Assembly: GCA_003049485.1 (NCBI GenBank)
Contig: PYST01000047.1
Coordinates: 1-64,000 of the forward strand
Length of the DNA: 64,000 nucleotides
DNA from: Ophioceras dolichostomum
Lineage: Eukaryota; Ascomycota; Sordariomycetes; Magnaporthales; Ophioceraceae
Reading direction: 5' to 3'
In this document: positions 33,480-44,865 of the stretch, piece after piece
Layout of the letters: the number at the start of each line of letters is the position of its first letter
How positions within the stretch are numbered: the first letter of the stretch is position 1
Notes under the pieces: generated by a model
The model's database searches: none
What the model was told of the DNA's origin: nothing
What the model saw: only the letters and a program-made list of their open reading frames with translations
Made by a program: the position numbers and the translations under genes

Positions 33480-34512
33480 CACTTTCCCCATCCCACCCCC
33501 ACGCCCTCCCCTTCTCCATCCTCAGCCTCATCGCTCGCGGGGCTCATGCCGCTCATCCACATGCCCGCCTCGCCGCCGCCCGTGTTCTCCAGTAGTACGT
33601 CGCGCTGCGGCTCCAGTGGGCCCGCCATGGTGGCGAAATTCGCCACGACCTTCTTCCGCACCACGTCGACGCCCACGATCAGGCCCGTGAAGTTGTACTG
33701 GTCGCAGTGTCCCCACGAACCCCCCTTACACCACCGACCCGATCTGCACCAGGCCCGGCCGCTGCAGCACGAGCCCTCCGACGAAGTACTTCGCCGGCGC
33801 GTTGTCCCCGTGGCTTCTGTCGATCAGCAGAGGAAACCCCAGCCGGTCGTCCAGGGTGGCCATGGCCATGTCGACGCCGTGGAGGTAGTACACGCCGTTC
33901 GTGACGCCCGTGTTGCCGTTCGCGCGCAGGTTCGGCTTGTACGTTTTGGAGAAGAAGTAGGCCGTGTCCGTGGCCGGGTCGATGACGGGCGTGCCCGTTA
34001 TGCCGATCGTGTCGGGTATGTCGTAGCATCCGATCTCGGGCTGGAGGAAGGGCGGGTTGACCTGCCGCTGCTTGATCACGGCGCCGGTCCCGCCTTGAGC
34101 GTGCGGATCCAGTTCTGGGAGGACGCGAGAGCTGTTCGCCGCCGTCGGGAGTGTACGTCAGGGGTTTTGTGTAGAATTGGGTGGGCGTAAAGCCAAGGTC
34201 AATAGTAACTAGGTAGTCAGTCGCTGGCTCATTATGCCCGCCCTTTCAAGAGTGGCAGGGAAAGATTCCGCGAAGTGCTTGAGTCAGGGCCTCGGGGTGG
34301 TTCGGTGAGGGTAAACTCACCAGCTCTTTGCTTGGAAACTGCCGCTTCCAAAGCTGTCCGAACTGGGGACTATCAACAACAGTCGGGTCCAGGTTGTGAT
34401 TCGGGAGGTATCCCGACTGCGCAGCGTCCGCGTCCCGATATTCGTCGGTAGGGGCAAGGCCCCCAACGCCACGGCCCAGCGCCAGAACCAGGGACGCGAC
34501 GAGCCACAGCAT
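33480..34512 (-). pseudogene. Decayed secreted beta-propeller (quinoprotein-like) gene
   Basis: Starts at ATG 34512 with an intact signal peptide and the family's opening block (SGYLPNHNLDPTVVDSPQFG), then a GTGAGT donor near 34320. Downstream, conserved pieces lie in different frames. FYTKPLTYTPDGGEQL is followed by ASSQNWIRTL in a second frame, and by IKQRQVNPPFLQPEIG with GTPVIDPATDTAYFFSK in a third, ending at VQIGSVV then TAA (about 33733). The continuation (GHCDQYNFTG, then GVDVVRKKVVANFATMAG and GMWMSGM) lies in another frame and degenerates soon after. The family is a large fungal group of exported propeller proteins with PQQ/YVTN-type repeats. At least two frameshifts plus a nonsense codon and the missing 3' half mark it as a pseudogene, unless local assembly errors are heavy. 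Confidence 0.7.
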
Positions 34513-35508
34513 GATGCCTCACGCTGTCAGATATATGAGCTAGGACTTAAAGCTAGCGGCTGATATTAGGATCAGTCGTTCCTGGAAGCCCGGCTGATGC
34601 GGTAGGGTTTCAGGGGCGGAAGCATTGGCAATACAGGAGGGCGCGAGCCTTGGTCGACAGCAGAGTGAGAAGAAGAAAACAAAGAAGCTGAGCAAGCAGT
34701 ATTTGCATCGTCATCGCCGTAGAGGGAGAGAAGCCTTCGTCGGACGGCCGGGATCTAAACAAAGAGCATGCCCAGGTGGTCGATCGCCTCGGGATGTCAT
34801 CATGCCAACTGCTCCTGATGCGCCTGACGGGGCACATACATAGGTATGCACACGCGCACATACGGGCCGTACGTCCGTAAAATAAAACACGGCTTAATAG
34901 AGAAGGGAAAGGGTTAAATACGTCGTGGTGGTCCATAGCGCCTTAGAACGGCGCTCGTCGCTGACGTGACGAAAGCGCCAGCCCGCCTGTCTGCCACCGC
35001 CCCATTCCTTTCCCGATCGGTTAGCCTCGCTCGCTCGGTAGGCCGATGTAAACAAAGCTGCGTCGAGAATAGGGTAGGTAGGTCAGGGTAGAGGATGGAA
35101 CAGCCATGACCACGGCATGTAGACTTACGAATCTAGGCGATTCTAGTGGCCCTTGGCTGTTGTCCATAAGCTAGGTACCCACGGATGGAAACGTGGTCTA
35201 GATTGGGGATCGAAGCGACCCAGAGCGGAGCAGGACGTGAATGTGGAAGCTTGAGACACCCATGAAAGCAAAGAAAGATTCATTATTCCTAAATACCGGG
35301 CTCCAAGCCCGGGCCCCCTAACCGTCGGACCCAAGATCGAAGCCAACATGGCGTCGCTCGATGTCCCAGAGATATATAACCTGTTATATAGCGGCCCATC
35401 ATCAAATCCAATCATACATGCCCCGGTTCGCTAAAGATTCCAAAAAGAATTACAGCATGGTATCCAACCAGGAGACAAGGGAGAAACGAACCCCCCCCCC
35501 CCCCCCCC
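34513..35508. other. Intergenic, no firm gene
   Basis: A 33-codon minus-strand frame at 34708-34610 begins with a signal-peptide-like stretch (LLAQLLCFLLLTLL) ending in LYCQC, and might be the first exon or remnant of a small secreted Cys-rich protein. No continuation was found. A TAGG cluster lies at 35072-35083. The stretch ends in a poly-C run at the gap. Confidence 0.4.
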
Positions 35509-35538
35509 NNNNNNNNNNNNNNNNNNNNNNNNNNNNNN
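35509..35538. other. Assembly gap (30 N) inside a poly-C tract
   Basis: Thirty N bases, flanked by 18 C on the left (35491-35508) and 7 C on the right (35539-35545). The true length of the homopolymer is unknown. Confidence 0.98.
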
Positions 35539-35639
35539 CCCCCCCGGCCCGACGAGAAGGAAAAGAAAGACAAGAAGAGTCGATGAGATGACGGGGCAAG
35601 TGAGCGTAGCCAGCGGGAGGGCCATCTAGGTAGGTATGC

Positions 35640-37978
35640 TCAGAAATCTCGTCCCTTGTTCGCCATTGCCTTCGCCTTCGCCTTCGCCTGGTGCTGCCGC
35701 TTCCTCTTCCTGTGCTTCCGCAGCTCCACCACGTGGCGCTGCTGCAACAGGGAATTGACCGACTCCCAGATGATGTCGCGCATGAGGAACAGGACGAGGA
35801 CCGCAACGACGGGGCAGGCGATTGTCCAGCTAAATTAGGTGAGGGCAAGGGTAAGTAAGTCAGGTAAGGTTAGGCCAGGTCGGGGTTAGGTAAAAGGGGT
35901 CCTCGTGTTATTCGGGCCCCCCAAGTTTCTGGGACGATAATGATGGAGATGGGGAGGGAGGAGGCAGGGAGTAAGGCGGAGAGGGTCTTTCTTGTGTGGT
36001 AGGTACCTAGGTAGACGTCTGTCCGTCTTGTCTTGCTGGGACTTACAAATACTGAACATCGTATTTTAATACATCAAAAGGCTCAAAATTCTGCCCGAAG
36101 TATCCAGTGATGAATGTGAGTGGTAGGAAGATGATCTAGTAAAGTAGAGAAAAAAAAAAGTGTCGTAAATGTCAGTACTTTGTGTGTCTGTCCATCCGAA
36201 GGGGGAAGGGATGGTGAATGAGTGAGTGAGTAGCGAGGTGTTTGGCGTGCAGGAAAGAAAAAAAAACGCACGCTCATCAACGTAAGCTGTTTTAGATTCT
36301 CGTTCTGGTACGCCGTTACCGTATTGAAGATCAAATCGATCATGCCCTCCGCCTGACCCTTCAGGTGGGTCAGCGAGTCGGTGATCAGCACGCAGTGGTC
36401 CAGCACGTCGCCCAGGTACGTGTGCGTCATGGGGGTGATGACCACCCCCTTCGCCGGGTTCTGCAGGTGCTGCGCGGCCAGGTCCTGCGGCATGTCGGTC
36501 TTGTGGTCGCGCAGCGAGTTGACGAGGCTGATGATGGGCTGGATGAGCGAGAGCATCTGGTTGATCTCCACGATGGTGATGTAGACCTTCTTGGTGTGCG
36601 TCAGGTTGGGGCGGGTGAGCACGTCGAGCTCCAGGTCGCCGATCACCTCTGAGTAGCAGGCCGCGACGGGTATGGCGAGGTCCACCACGGCATCCATGAT
36701 GGCCTGGGCCACCATGGACGCGTCGCAGGACTGGCGCAGGATGGTGTCCGCCGTGGAGAGGCGCGCGAGTATGGGGCCCTCGACGTCCTCGGAGGACTGC
36801 TCGATGAAGGAGATGATGGTGTTGTCGTGGGTGATGAAGACCGAGACCTGCTCCGCCGTCACGGTCAGGTTCTTCTCGGACAGGACCGACAGCTTCTCCA
36901 TGAATGCCGTGCGGACGTTGTCGTTGTTCGAGTGGTATCCCTGCAGCGTCCGAGGCATCGCTCGGTCGTGGATGTCCAGCGGCTGTGTGAGTCCGCCGTG
37001 GGACTTCCCGTATACGCTCCCCGCACCGCCGGCGGCGGCGGCGGCGGCGCTCATCTTGCCGTTCTCGAGCGAGCTCACTGCAGCGTCGTCCTTTGACCTC
37101 CCAAACCAGCGCCTCAGTCTCTTGAATACGCCGTCCTTCTGCTTTTTCATCGACCTCATCGTCTGTCTCCGCGCCATATGCGTGCTCGAAGTCTTGAAGC
37201 TGTTGGCGTCGGAGTCGGAGTCGCTATCGCTGTCCGAGGAGTCGTCTTTGTTGTTCAGGTGGACGAGCTTCTGGAGGGTGAAGATGAAGAATGCGTGGTT
37301 CGCGTAGTAGTCGGCCTTGGTCCGGTTCCTCGCGTTCATGATGTCCTCGATGGCCAGCTTGTGCAGCTTCTTGTACTGGCCCAGCGCCTGGATGACGTCC
37401 CAGCTGAGGCCGTTGACGCTGATCCAGCGGCACTTGACCCAGCTCGGCTGCGGCTGCTGCAGGAATCCCGCGAGCGTGCCGTTGTCCAGGTGGTGCATGA
37501 CCATGTCGTCCTGGGAGAAGTCGAACACGGTGATGTCGCAGGGCACCTGCAGCGTCGGCATCGAGGCGTGGCCGCCGTCGGGCTTGTCCGGGTCCACGCC
37601 TGGCTCGGCGCCGGGGTGCCATCCTGCGCGCACGTCGAAGTCCTCGAAGTCCTCTACGGTCTTGAAAGTCGGGGCCCGCGTGTTGCGGCGCCGAAGGACA
37701 GGGCTGAACGCTACCGTGTCGGAACGGGCGAGGTTCTTGGTGGAGGGCAAAGGGAGGCGGGTGTCGCTGGACGACCCAGCGACTGACCCCGAGGCCGCCT
37801 CCGTGGCGTTGTCGATCCGGAGATCATATCGGATGTGAACGGGAGGTCGCGTAGACGTCGAGGGGGGAACAGGAGCTGCCTCGTTCGCTGGATTTGAGGG
37901 CGCTGCTGCGAAATCTCGGGCCGCCGTCGCCGCTTGTTCACCTGACTGCTCACCATCCTGAGAGCCGCGTTGAGACAT
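35640..37978 (-). CDS. CorA-type divalent metal transporter (GQN variant)
   Basis: Three exons: 37978-36272, 36135-36047 and 35829-35640 (introns GTGCGT...CTAG and GTAAGT...TTAG), giving about 661 residues. The long soluble N-terminal part carries a CorA-like domain (WDVIQALGQYKKLHKLAIEDI; NHAFFIFTLQKL). It continues with a Ser/Asp repeat (DSSDSDSDSDSD), a basic stretch, and the helical stalk (TVTAEQVSVFITHDNTIISF, then the long NTVTAYQNENLKQLT helix). The membrane end is rebuilt by splicing. TM1 is IIFLPLTFITGYFGQNF and TM2 is WTIACPVVAVLVLFLM, followed by a basic C-terminus (KHRKRKRQ). CorA proteins form pentameric Mg2+ (or Zn2+) channels. The signature after TM1 is Gly-Gln-Asn (583-585) in place of Gly-Met-Asn. 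Start at 37978 chosen because the 112-residue upstream extension is leader-like. Confidence 0.85.
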
Positions 37979-39541
37979 CCTGGCTTCTTGGCTCTGCTGT
38001 GGTTCTGTGGTTTCTTGGGGCCCCACTAGTTTTCGATTAAGCTCTGCGGATGAGGTCTGGAAGGAATTGGGCAGAACTTTGCCGGACTCAACGAGCAAGA
38101 GCGAGCTCAATGTATTTCGTGCACACGCGCGCGAAGCTCCAGAGTTGGCGCCAGAGTCCGTTATAACCGTCGAACGATCCAATTGGAATCCACGCACGTT
38201 GGCATTGGGGTTTTGTTGGCCAAAGACGCGAGAAAAGTGCAAAAATGTTGGCGATGGATAACTGGGCGGAGGTGGGCGGAGGGGAGGATGGGAGGGGGCC
38301 GGGGGAAGAAGCAAGCAACACGGAGTGGGGAGCGAGCCAGCACGTCCACGGCGCAGCTCAAAAGCCCTTTTTCACGCTCACACTTCGTTCATTCACTACG
38401 TTTTCTCAGCCGCAGCAAGAGCGAACATGATGCCACCCTCCCCGAGAGCGATCTCATTCCCTCACTTGTGTCCAGCTGCTGGTCCTCAGGTGCATGGTTG
38501 TTGCACGTGCTTTGCGCCATGCTGGACAGATGCGCTGCCAAGTGGGGCAGACGGCATTGGTATCAGTCAGCGCTATCCCTTTTCTAGGGGAAGGGGTACG
38601 GGGTAAGGATGGAGGCTGATAGCTTGCATCAAGGCCGTAAAAAGATGAGCCATTCAGAGGTCTCCGATATCAATTCTTTACGGGATGTCCCAAGCAGGAT
38701 ATGTTGTAAGGTTCTTTTGCTCGATTGATCGTTATTGACAAATTTCTTCCTGCGAGCATGTTACAATCCGCGTGTTGGTCTGAATATCGGGTAATGTGTG
38801 CCGATGATGTTCTGTGTGGGGCCCTATAATTCTTTTCAAGGTTTCTGAAAACCCGCCATCGATTTCCAAGAGATGGCAGAGCCTCCGGCCTGGGGCTGCT
38901 GGGCCGCTAGGATGGGGCTACTGTGGTAGGATTTTGGACCTGCAGAGGGCTAAGCTTTTGAGGTCAAGACTTCTTCCCACCTGCGCCTCCTCCTTCCCCC
39001 CATCCCAAGGTATCAATGCTGCATGGCCTCCAGTGTTCCAGGGCTCTCACCCTTTGAAACGTGAAAGATCCAGCCAGTTAAGGCATCAAGAGAGGTCGGT
39101 CATTCGGCTGGTTGAACCAAGAGGGAACGGCCCGAAATTATCTAGATTCCTCATAATGTCCAGGCACCAAAAGACTTCAAATGGAGATCAGTTTTCGATA
39201 AAAGCCCCAGGTCCCTGTCGGAACTCGAAGAAGAGGAACTCCTTTGGGACAATTTCTTTACCCGGGAAATCCCAATAATGCTCCGTACCTTACCCAGGCA
39301 TGGGAAGAAATGAAGAGAATAAGTTACAAGCTTGGTAGTACAAACTGTTCCGCGGACCCGGGTTCAGAAACAACGGGGCCGCGTAAACGGGAATCGAAAA
39401 ATGAGCCGCTCGCTCCAGTCTTCTAGCTAAACCAACAACATCCATCCCAATAAGCCAACCCAACACAACCCGCCAACAACAACCACTTCAACTCTCACTT
39501 TTCTTTCCTGTCGCCCGATCACCACCACCATTTCCATCTAT
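37979..39541. other. Intergenic, no gene recognised
   Basis: Holds the CorA gene promoter on the left and the 3' flank of the secreted two-module protein on the right. No domain-like frame seen on either strand. Confidence 0.5.
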
Positions 39542-41474
39542 TTATTTGGCGGGGAACACCGAAAACAGCTGACTCCCATCCGTCGGGCAAGGGCCCGTGA
39601 CGAGCCGCCCCTGGTCCCCTGGAAGCACACAAACCTTGCCGTTGTCGCTCCTCGGCGCGAACGCGAAGCTGAGCTGGCCAACGAACGGGAATGTCTGCCC
39701 CGCGTTCGTCTCGCCCGAGCCGTCGGCGCGCCCCCCGCAGCTGAACATGGTGACGGTGTCGCCGGCGGCCCGGCGTTCGTCGGTGCTGATACAGCCGTTC
39801 ATCAGGCTGCTGACGATGATGGCGGCTCCTTGGGCGTTGTTGTGCTTGCCCGCACTATGTGTTTAAAATGCCAATTAACTGTTAGCAGCTGTGATGTGAT
39901 GGTAGAAGGAAATAAAGGAGTGAGAATGAATGAAAGACTGGAAAGGCAACAACGTACGTGATGACATCCCACTTCTCGTTGGGCGTCCCAGAGCAGTCCA
40001 CCAGCGAGACGGGGATCAGGTTCTCTCGGAAATCGCCCGCGGTCGGGTCGACAAACAGACACTGCCCGTTGGGCGCGCGGATCTCCGCCCCCGTGAACGC
40101 CCGCGTCGCGGTGTCGTCCCGCTGCTGCGCCTCGGCCGCCGCGGTGGGGTTGAGCGTGCCGCCTGCGCGGGAGACGGGGACCGGCTCCGTGGGGTTGGCG
40201 ATGGCCTTCACGGCGCCGGTGGTGTTGCCGTTGCCGCCGCCTGTAGCAGTTGCCGACGTCGTGGTAGTAGCGGCAGTCGTGTTGTCAGCCGTCGTGGTGT
40301 CGGCCGTCGCGGTGCCAGCCGTAGTTGTGGTGGCCGCTACGTCCTCGGAGGAAGATGTGGATGCGGCGTCAGTCGACGACGCAGCCTCCGTTGCCTCCGC
40401 CGAGGATCCGACGAACTTGGTGACGGTCCGCCGGGCGCTGCAAGTGGTTGTAGCCTTGCCTCCGAGGGTGTTGTTGTTTTTCTTTCCCGTCTTCTTCTTG
40501 CCCTTCTTGTTCTTGTTGTTGTTCTTGGCCCCGCCTGTCGTCGTCGTGGTAGCCGCACCCTGCGTGGTGGTCGCGGGAGCCTCGGTTTGAGCCGCCGTCG
40601 TGGAAGCCTCAGCTTCAGCTGCAGTGCTGCTGGTGGCGCTGGCGCTGCTGGTTTCTGATGTTGACGCGGATGACGCTGCATTGCCGCCACCGTTGCCGCC
40701 ACCTTTGCCACCGCCATTCCCTGATGGAGTACCTCCAAAAGTGAAGGACTGGTTTGCATCGTTGGCGTTGCAAGCAGCAATATCGACGACGTTGCCCTTG
40801 ACGGTGAAGCAGGACCCCTGCTCGTTTTCTGGCTTGAACTGGAGGGGCCCGGCACCGCCACTGAAGGGGAACAGCTGCGACGTGGTCACCTGACCACCTG
40901 AAGAAGACGGGGAGAGCAGCAGAGTTAGTAAGTGTTGTGGCCCCGAGCGTGTGGCGCGTATTACTTACTGCCATCAGCCCTGCCACCACACGAGAACAGA
41001 AGCACCTGGTTCCCAGCAGCCCGGCGAGGGTCGAAGTTGAAGCAGGCTTGCGTGAGGGTGCTGACGATCAGAGCCGAGTTGGCGGCGTTGTTGTGCTTCC
41101 CAGCGGTGATGACGTCAAACCCTTGGCCGTCAGTGCTGCCGCAAGCAGCGACCTGGATTGGTGTGAGGTTGGCTCGGAAGTCTCCGGAGAGCTTGTCTAT
41201 GAATAGACATCTGCCATCGGATGTCTGTTTCCCGCTGTCAGTCACTGAACACGGGGGTACACCATAAATATGCGTCGTAGTTCTGTTCCGAACTGGTAGG
41301 CCACAGTACCTTGATTTCAACATTTGAGAACGCCCTAGTAGCCGTGGCATCCCGCTGGTGCGCCTCGGCTGTAGCCGCCTCGTTAAGAGAGTCTACGGCC
41401 CGAGGAGACACCGTGGGACCAGCCGTGGCGAGGGCGGCGTAAGCGAAGACAGTAGAGAGAGTGAAGTGCCTCAT
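39542..41474 (-). CDS. Secreted protein with two copies of one ~150-residue module
   Basis: Four exons: 41474-41310, 41224-40969, 40897-39958 and 39854-39542, giving about 557 residues. Phases match at every join. A signal peptide (TLSTVFAYAALATAG) leads into module A (about 35-194). A linker rich in Gly, Ala, Ser, Thr and Lys follows (about 195-375, with a KNNNKNKKGKKK stretch), then module B (about 394-557). The copies share A-E-A-x-QRD-x2-ATRAF, then G-x-CLF-x-D-x3-GDFR-x-NL-x-P, then DVITAGKHNNA, RRAAG and FSCGGRADGS, and an FPF block. Cys positions correspond between copies. The fold may be a ricin-B/beta-trefoil-like lectin (CLF-D and FPF strand patterns), but I cannot assign it firmly. 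Likely an extracellular or wall-associated protein. The intron in module A and the intron in module B fall in different places, so the duplication is not a simple recent tandem copy. Confidence 0.75.
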
Positions 41475-43498
41475 GATGACTGGTCTTGAGCTGGCTCAGG
41501 TATAGAGATAGAGGATGAGAGAAGGAATGGCAGCTCTTGGCTTGAAGAAGAGAATATGAATGAATGGAAAACCCGCTCAGCAGGGTGGAATGCAACTCAG
41601 AGCAGGAAAAGAAGGCTGGAATAGGTCAAGGAAGGAATGACTTGAAAAGAGAAGCTATTCACAGCCGAAAAAGGAGACACCAACGAACGGAAGAGAAAAA
41701 CGAACACTAGGGGAACAGAGCCCGTGAAGGTGAGGAAGAGGAGAGCCAAGACATCTCCGCCTGTGCGTGGGAAACAAGCTCATACTTATGAAAAGAGAAA
41801 GAAGCAATCACCCACCACCCACAGCCTCAACCCTCCCAGGACCCTGGTGAGACTTCTCGAGCGGCTAACTCGCGCTGGCCTGATCTTACCTACTGTTGTG
41901 CACACATGCCGTACCTCCTTACCTTACCAATAGCTTGGTCCTGAAATTGGACAAAAAAGGAAGTTTCCATGAGGTTTCAAGTCGGGAGAGAGAGACGCTG
42001 CTGTGGGGGAGGGGGAGGGGGTTGACTGCCATCCTCAAAAGCCTCCTTTTCTTTCGCGCTACCGTTTCGTTTTGGCCAGGCAAGGGCTGTGATCGCGGCG
42101 GCCTGGTTCGGCCTCCACCCGCTTTTTCGGAGCGAAGTCATATTGGCAGAGAAATGCAGACCCCGGACTGATGCAGGCGAGGTGAGAGGGAGATCTCGGA
42201 TCCCTCGGCGACTGGGATTGGTAGTCGATCATGGCTGTTCAACTCGTTCATCCAAGCTTTGACATGCGGTGGGACTAGGACGACAGCGGGAAGCGCTTGG
42301 GGATCATAGCGCACAGGCGGTTGGCTCTGCCCTGGCTGTTATCGTCAGTCTGTTCATCACCGCACTAGACGGGCAGGAAAGACTACAAACAACAAAAAGC
42401 GCAATGGACATAGAGCAGGGGAGGAACAGAGGAAAAGGGGGAAGGGTTTCGAAAGAGGGTTTTCTTCTCGAACCAAGCATTTTCGTTTCGGCGGTCGGCG
42501 GTGATCAGGCCCTGCGTTGCGCGGAGCCTCCTGAAACCCTCTCCGTCTGAGCAGCACAAGGGGCTCAAGTTTGTTGGGGGAGGATTGGCCCCGGCAGCCC
42601 TGCAAAACTTGAGACGACACTCCAGTCTCTCTCTGTCGGCGCATGCGATCGCTCCTACCCCTGGAGAACATCACTTATGATCCTCTCTTAAAAAAAAAAT
42701 CTCCCCGCGTGAAAATACGGCGATTTGGCTGATGTTATCTGCTTGCTCGACGAGCTGGATTCATCGAATCTCGGTAACCACAGGTGATGGACGAAGAGCA
42801 TCAGCATTCAATGGCTGCAGGCCAGTTTGGGGTGAAAAGAATTACCACAGATTTAAGCGTTTTAGCGGGCCATCTACGGCGGCTGCCGGCGGGCATTTCA
42901 ACTAAGCTTGATGTATGTATTCTTAGCAAGGCTGCCCTGGCCCGGGAGCCCCACTCTGGGCAAATTTCAGGGTCGACAGGGTCAACCAGATCGAATCTCG
43001 TCCAAGTTTCCGACCAAGATCAATGTCACGCCGACGAAATTTCTGGGGAAGTTGAAAAGGAGTCCACATTGAAAGGGATGCCAGAGACTTTGGATGTCTC
43101 GCCGCCGTCAAGATCCTGATGAGAGGAGCTAGCTCCGATTTCGAGACACACACAGTCTGACAGGAGATGACCAGATGGAGGTCACTAAGGAGTGAGTGGT
43201 GTTGCCGTTGTAGGTGCCGATGGCGTTGGGTGAGAATGTTTTATGAGATGTGAGGGACGTTTCTCTCCGGATCACCACCTGAAGCAAACTTGAACAGCTT
43301 TCTGTTTCTCCTTATTTTTGAGGTTGCTTTTTCGGCGACTGTGACGAAAAGGGCTTTGTAAAACCCGCCAACTAAGTATTTCATATAGGTACTCAGAGCA
43401 ACTTGACAGTTCAGGAAATTGTGTGACTGGTGATGATGACCGGCCCTCTGTTCACTTCAGTTTGAGATATTTGCTCAGCTTCCTTCCAACAGAATCAC
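41475..43498. other. Intergenic, no gene recognised
   Basis: About 2 kb between two same-strand genes. Open frames are short and show no domain features; nothing else stands out apart from a short A run near 42690. Confidence 0.5.
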
Positions 43499-44401
43499 TC
43501 ACTCCACCGGCGGCCAAAATGCAGCTTCCGCCGCCAGCAGCGCACTCCACGTCCCAAGCACCCTCTCGGCAAGCTGCATCGTGATCTGCGTCGTGCCCTC
43601 CTCGCTCTGACCCACTAGGGCTTCCGACACGGCTCTGTCTAGGATCCTGCCGAGCCGGTCCACAAACGCCGAGAACTCGGGGCTGGTCCAGTTGGGGATG
43701 AACTCCTTCCTCGCCGCACCGCCGTCAGCATCGTCTTCGAACGAAGCAGAAGACGTGGCGCCGCCGCCGCCTTGCTGCGCCCTCGCCCAGGACCACGCGT
43801 CGAGGTACACCCTCTCCGTTCCCCAGAGCACCACCGCGCCCTCCAGCCAGGGCAGCAGCTCTGGCGGTGACGATGACGCCGTCAACGGAGCTCTCACCCT
43901 TGCAGCCAGGCCGTCCGGGGAGGCCTTGACGCGCGGTGAGACGGAAGCGAACAGCGCTTCGAACTGGGTGAGGCCAGGCAACTTGGCCCACTCCTGAACC
44001 CGACCAGAAGGCCCAGGAGCACCCCCATCGCCCTCACCCTCCCCCAGCTCAAGGTTGATGTCCAGCCCATACCGGCGCGCCACGTCTATGAAGAGGCGCT
44101 CCTCCCTCCGCAGTCCCACCAGCGTCTCCGCGATCCAGTCGACCAGCTCCGTCTCGGGGCTGGGCGGCGCCGGCGCGGGAGGGACCGTCTGGGGCAGCTC
44201 GATGGAGTCCAGCATGCGACCGGCCGCCTTGACGTAGTTGTGGATGTAGAGCCTGTCGTTGGCGAGCCAGCGGCCCAGGACGAACTTAGGGAGCTTGCCC
44301 TCTGCCGCGGCGCGGAGAAAGAGCGACTGAGTGGCGGACTTGTAGGCGTCGGGGTTTAAGGTGAGAAGGTGCTCAGTGAGAGACCATGATGAGGATGCCA
44401 T
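43499..44401 (-). CDS. TenA/heme-oxygenase-fold protein
   Basis: Single exon, 300 residues, start at ATG 44401 (an in-frame ATG at 44461 would add 20). The start, SLTEHLLTLNPDAYKSATQSLFLRAAAEGKLPKFVLGRWLANDRLYIHNYVKAAGRML in pattern, is the helix pair of TenA-like proteins: x-ATQ-x-FL-x2-A-x2-G-x-L at the first helix and W-L-x2-D-x-LY-x-HNY at the second. A later W-x3-VLW-x2-E-x-VYLDAW block and a final amphipathic helix complete an all-alpha heme-oxygenase-like bundle. Classical TenA hydrolyses thiamin breakdown products using a Cys nucleophile; the fungal branch often lacks it and has no known reaction, and I see no clear Cys here. A Gly/Pro-rich loop sits mid-protein. The P450 gene lies 465 bp upstream on the same strand, but joint function is unproven. 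Confidence 0.78.
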   Translation of the reverse strand: MASSSWSLTEHLLTLNPDAYKSATQSLFLRAAAEGKLPKFVLGRWLANDRLYIHNYVKAAGRMLDSIELPQTVPPAPAPPSPETELVDWIAETLVGLRREERLFIDVARRYGLDINLELGEGEGDGGAPGPSGRVQEWAKLPGLTQFEALFASVSPRVKASPDGLAARVRAPLTASSSPPELLPWLEGAVVLWGTERVYLDAWSWARAQQGGGGATSSASFEDDADGGAARKEFIPNWTSPEFSAFVDRLGRILDRAVSEALVGQSEEGTTQITMQLAERVLGTWSALLAAEAAFWPPVE

Positions 44402-44865
44402 TGTAGCTCGAAATAGATAGGACTTCAGCCGGATTAGGTTGTGTAGGTAGGAGTAGGGCAAGTCTCTTCAATGAGTGGTCGCAAAGATGCGGATACAGAC
44501 GCGTGAAATTGTGGTCAAGCTTGTTCTGATCATAAAGCGCTTGCCGTTCTGTGGTTGGAGTTGAGTGAACGAACTGCATTGCGTCATGATATCAAGTGGG
44601 GGGAAGGTAGGACGGGCGTTTATTATCGGCGCACAGAGCTAGAAGCTGCCGTGCACCTACCCTCAAAGAAACCATCTGAACCACATACCCTAACGAAATC
44701 GCCTGAACTACAGTCACTTCCAAGCGCCTAGCAGAATACGGTGTGACAGAGTTTGGATACAGGATACAGAAGTTTCGCCCCCTAAAAGTGAACAAACCCC
44801 GCCAATAGTATTACTCCCGAGGCTCGACAGAATAGATGCCCGAGGGTTCTATGCCAGTCTCGCCG
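44402..44865. other. Intergenic, between P450 and TenA-like genes
   Basis: Promoter of the TenA-like gene and 3' flank of the P450 gene, same orientation. No other feature. Confidence 0.5.
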
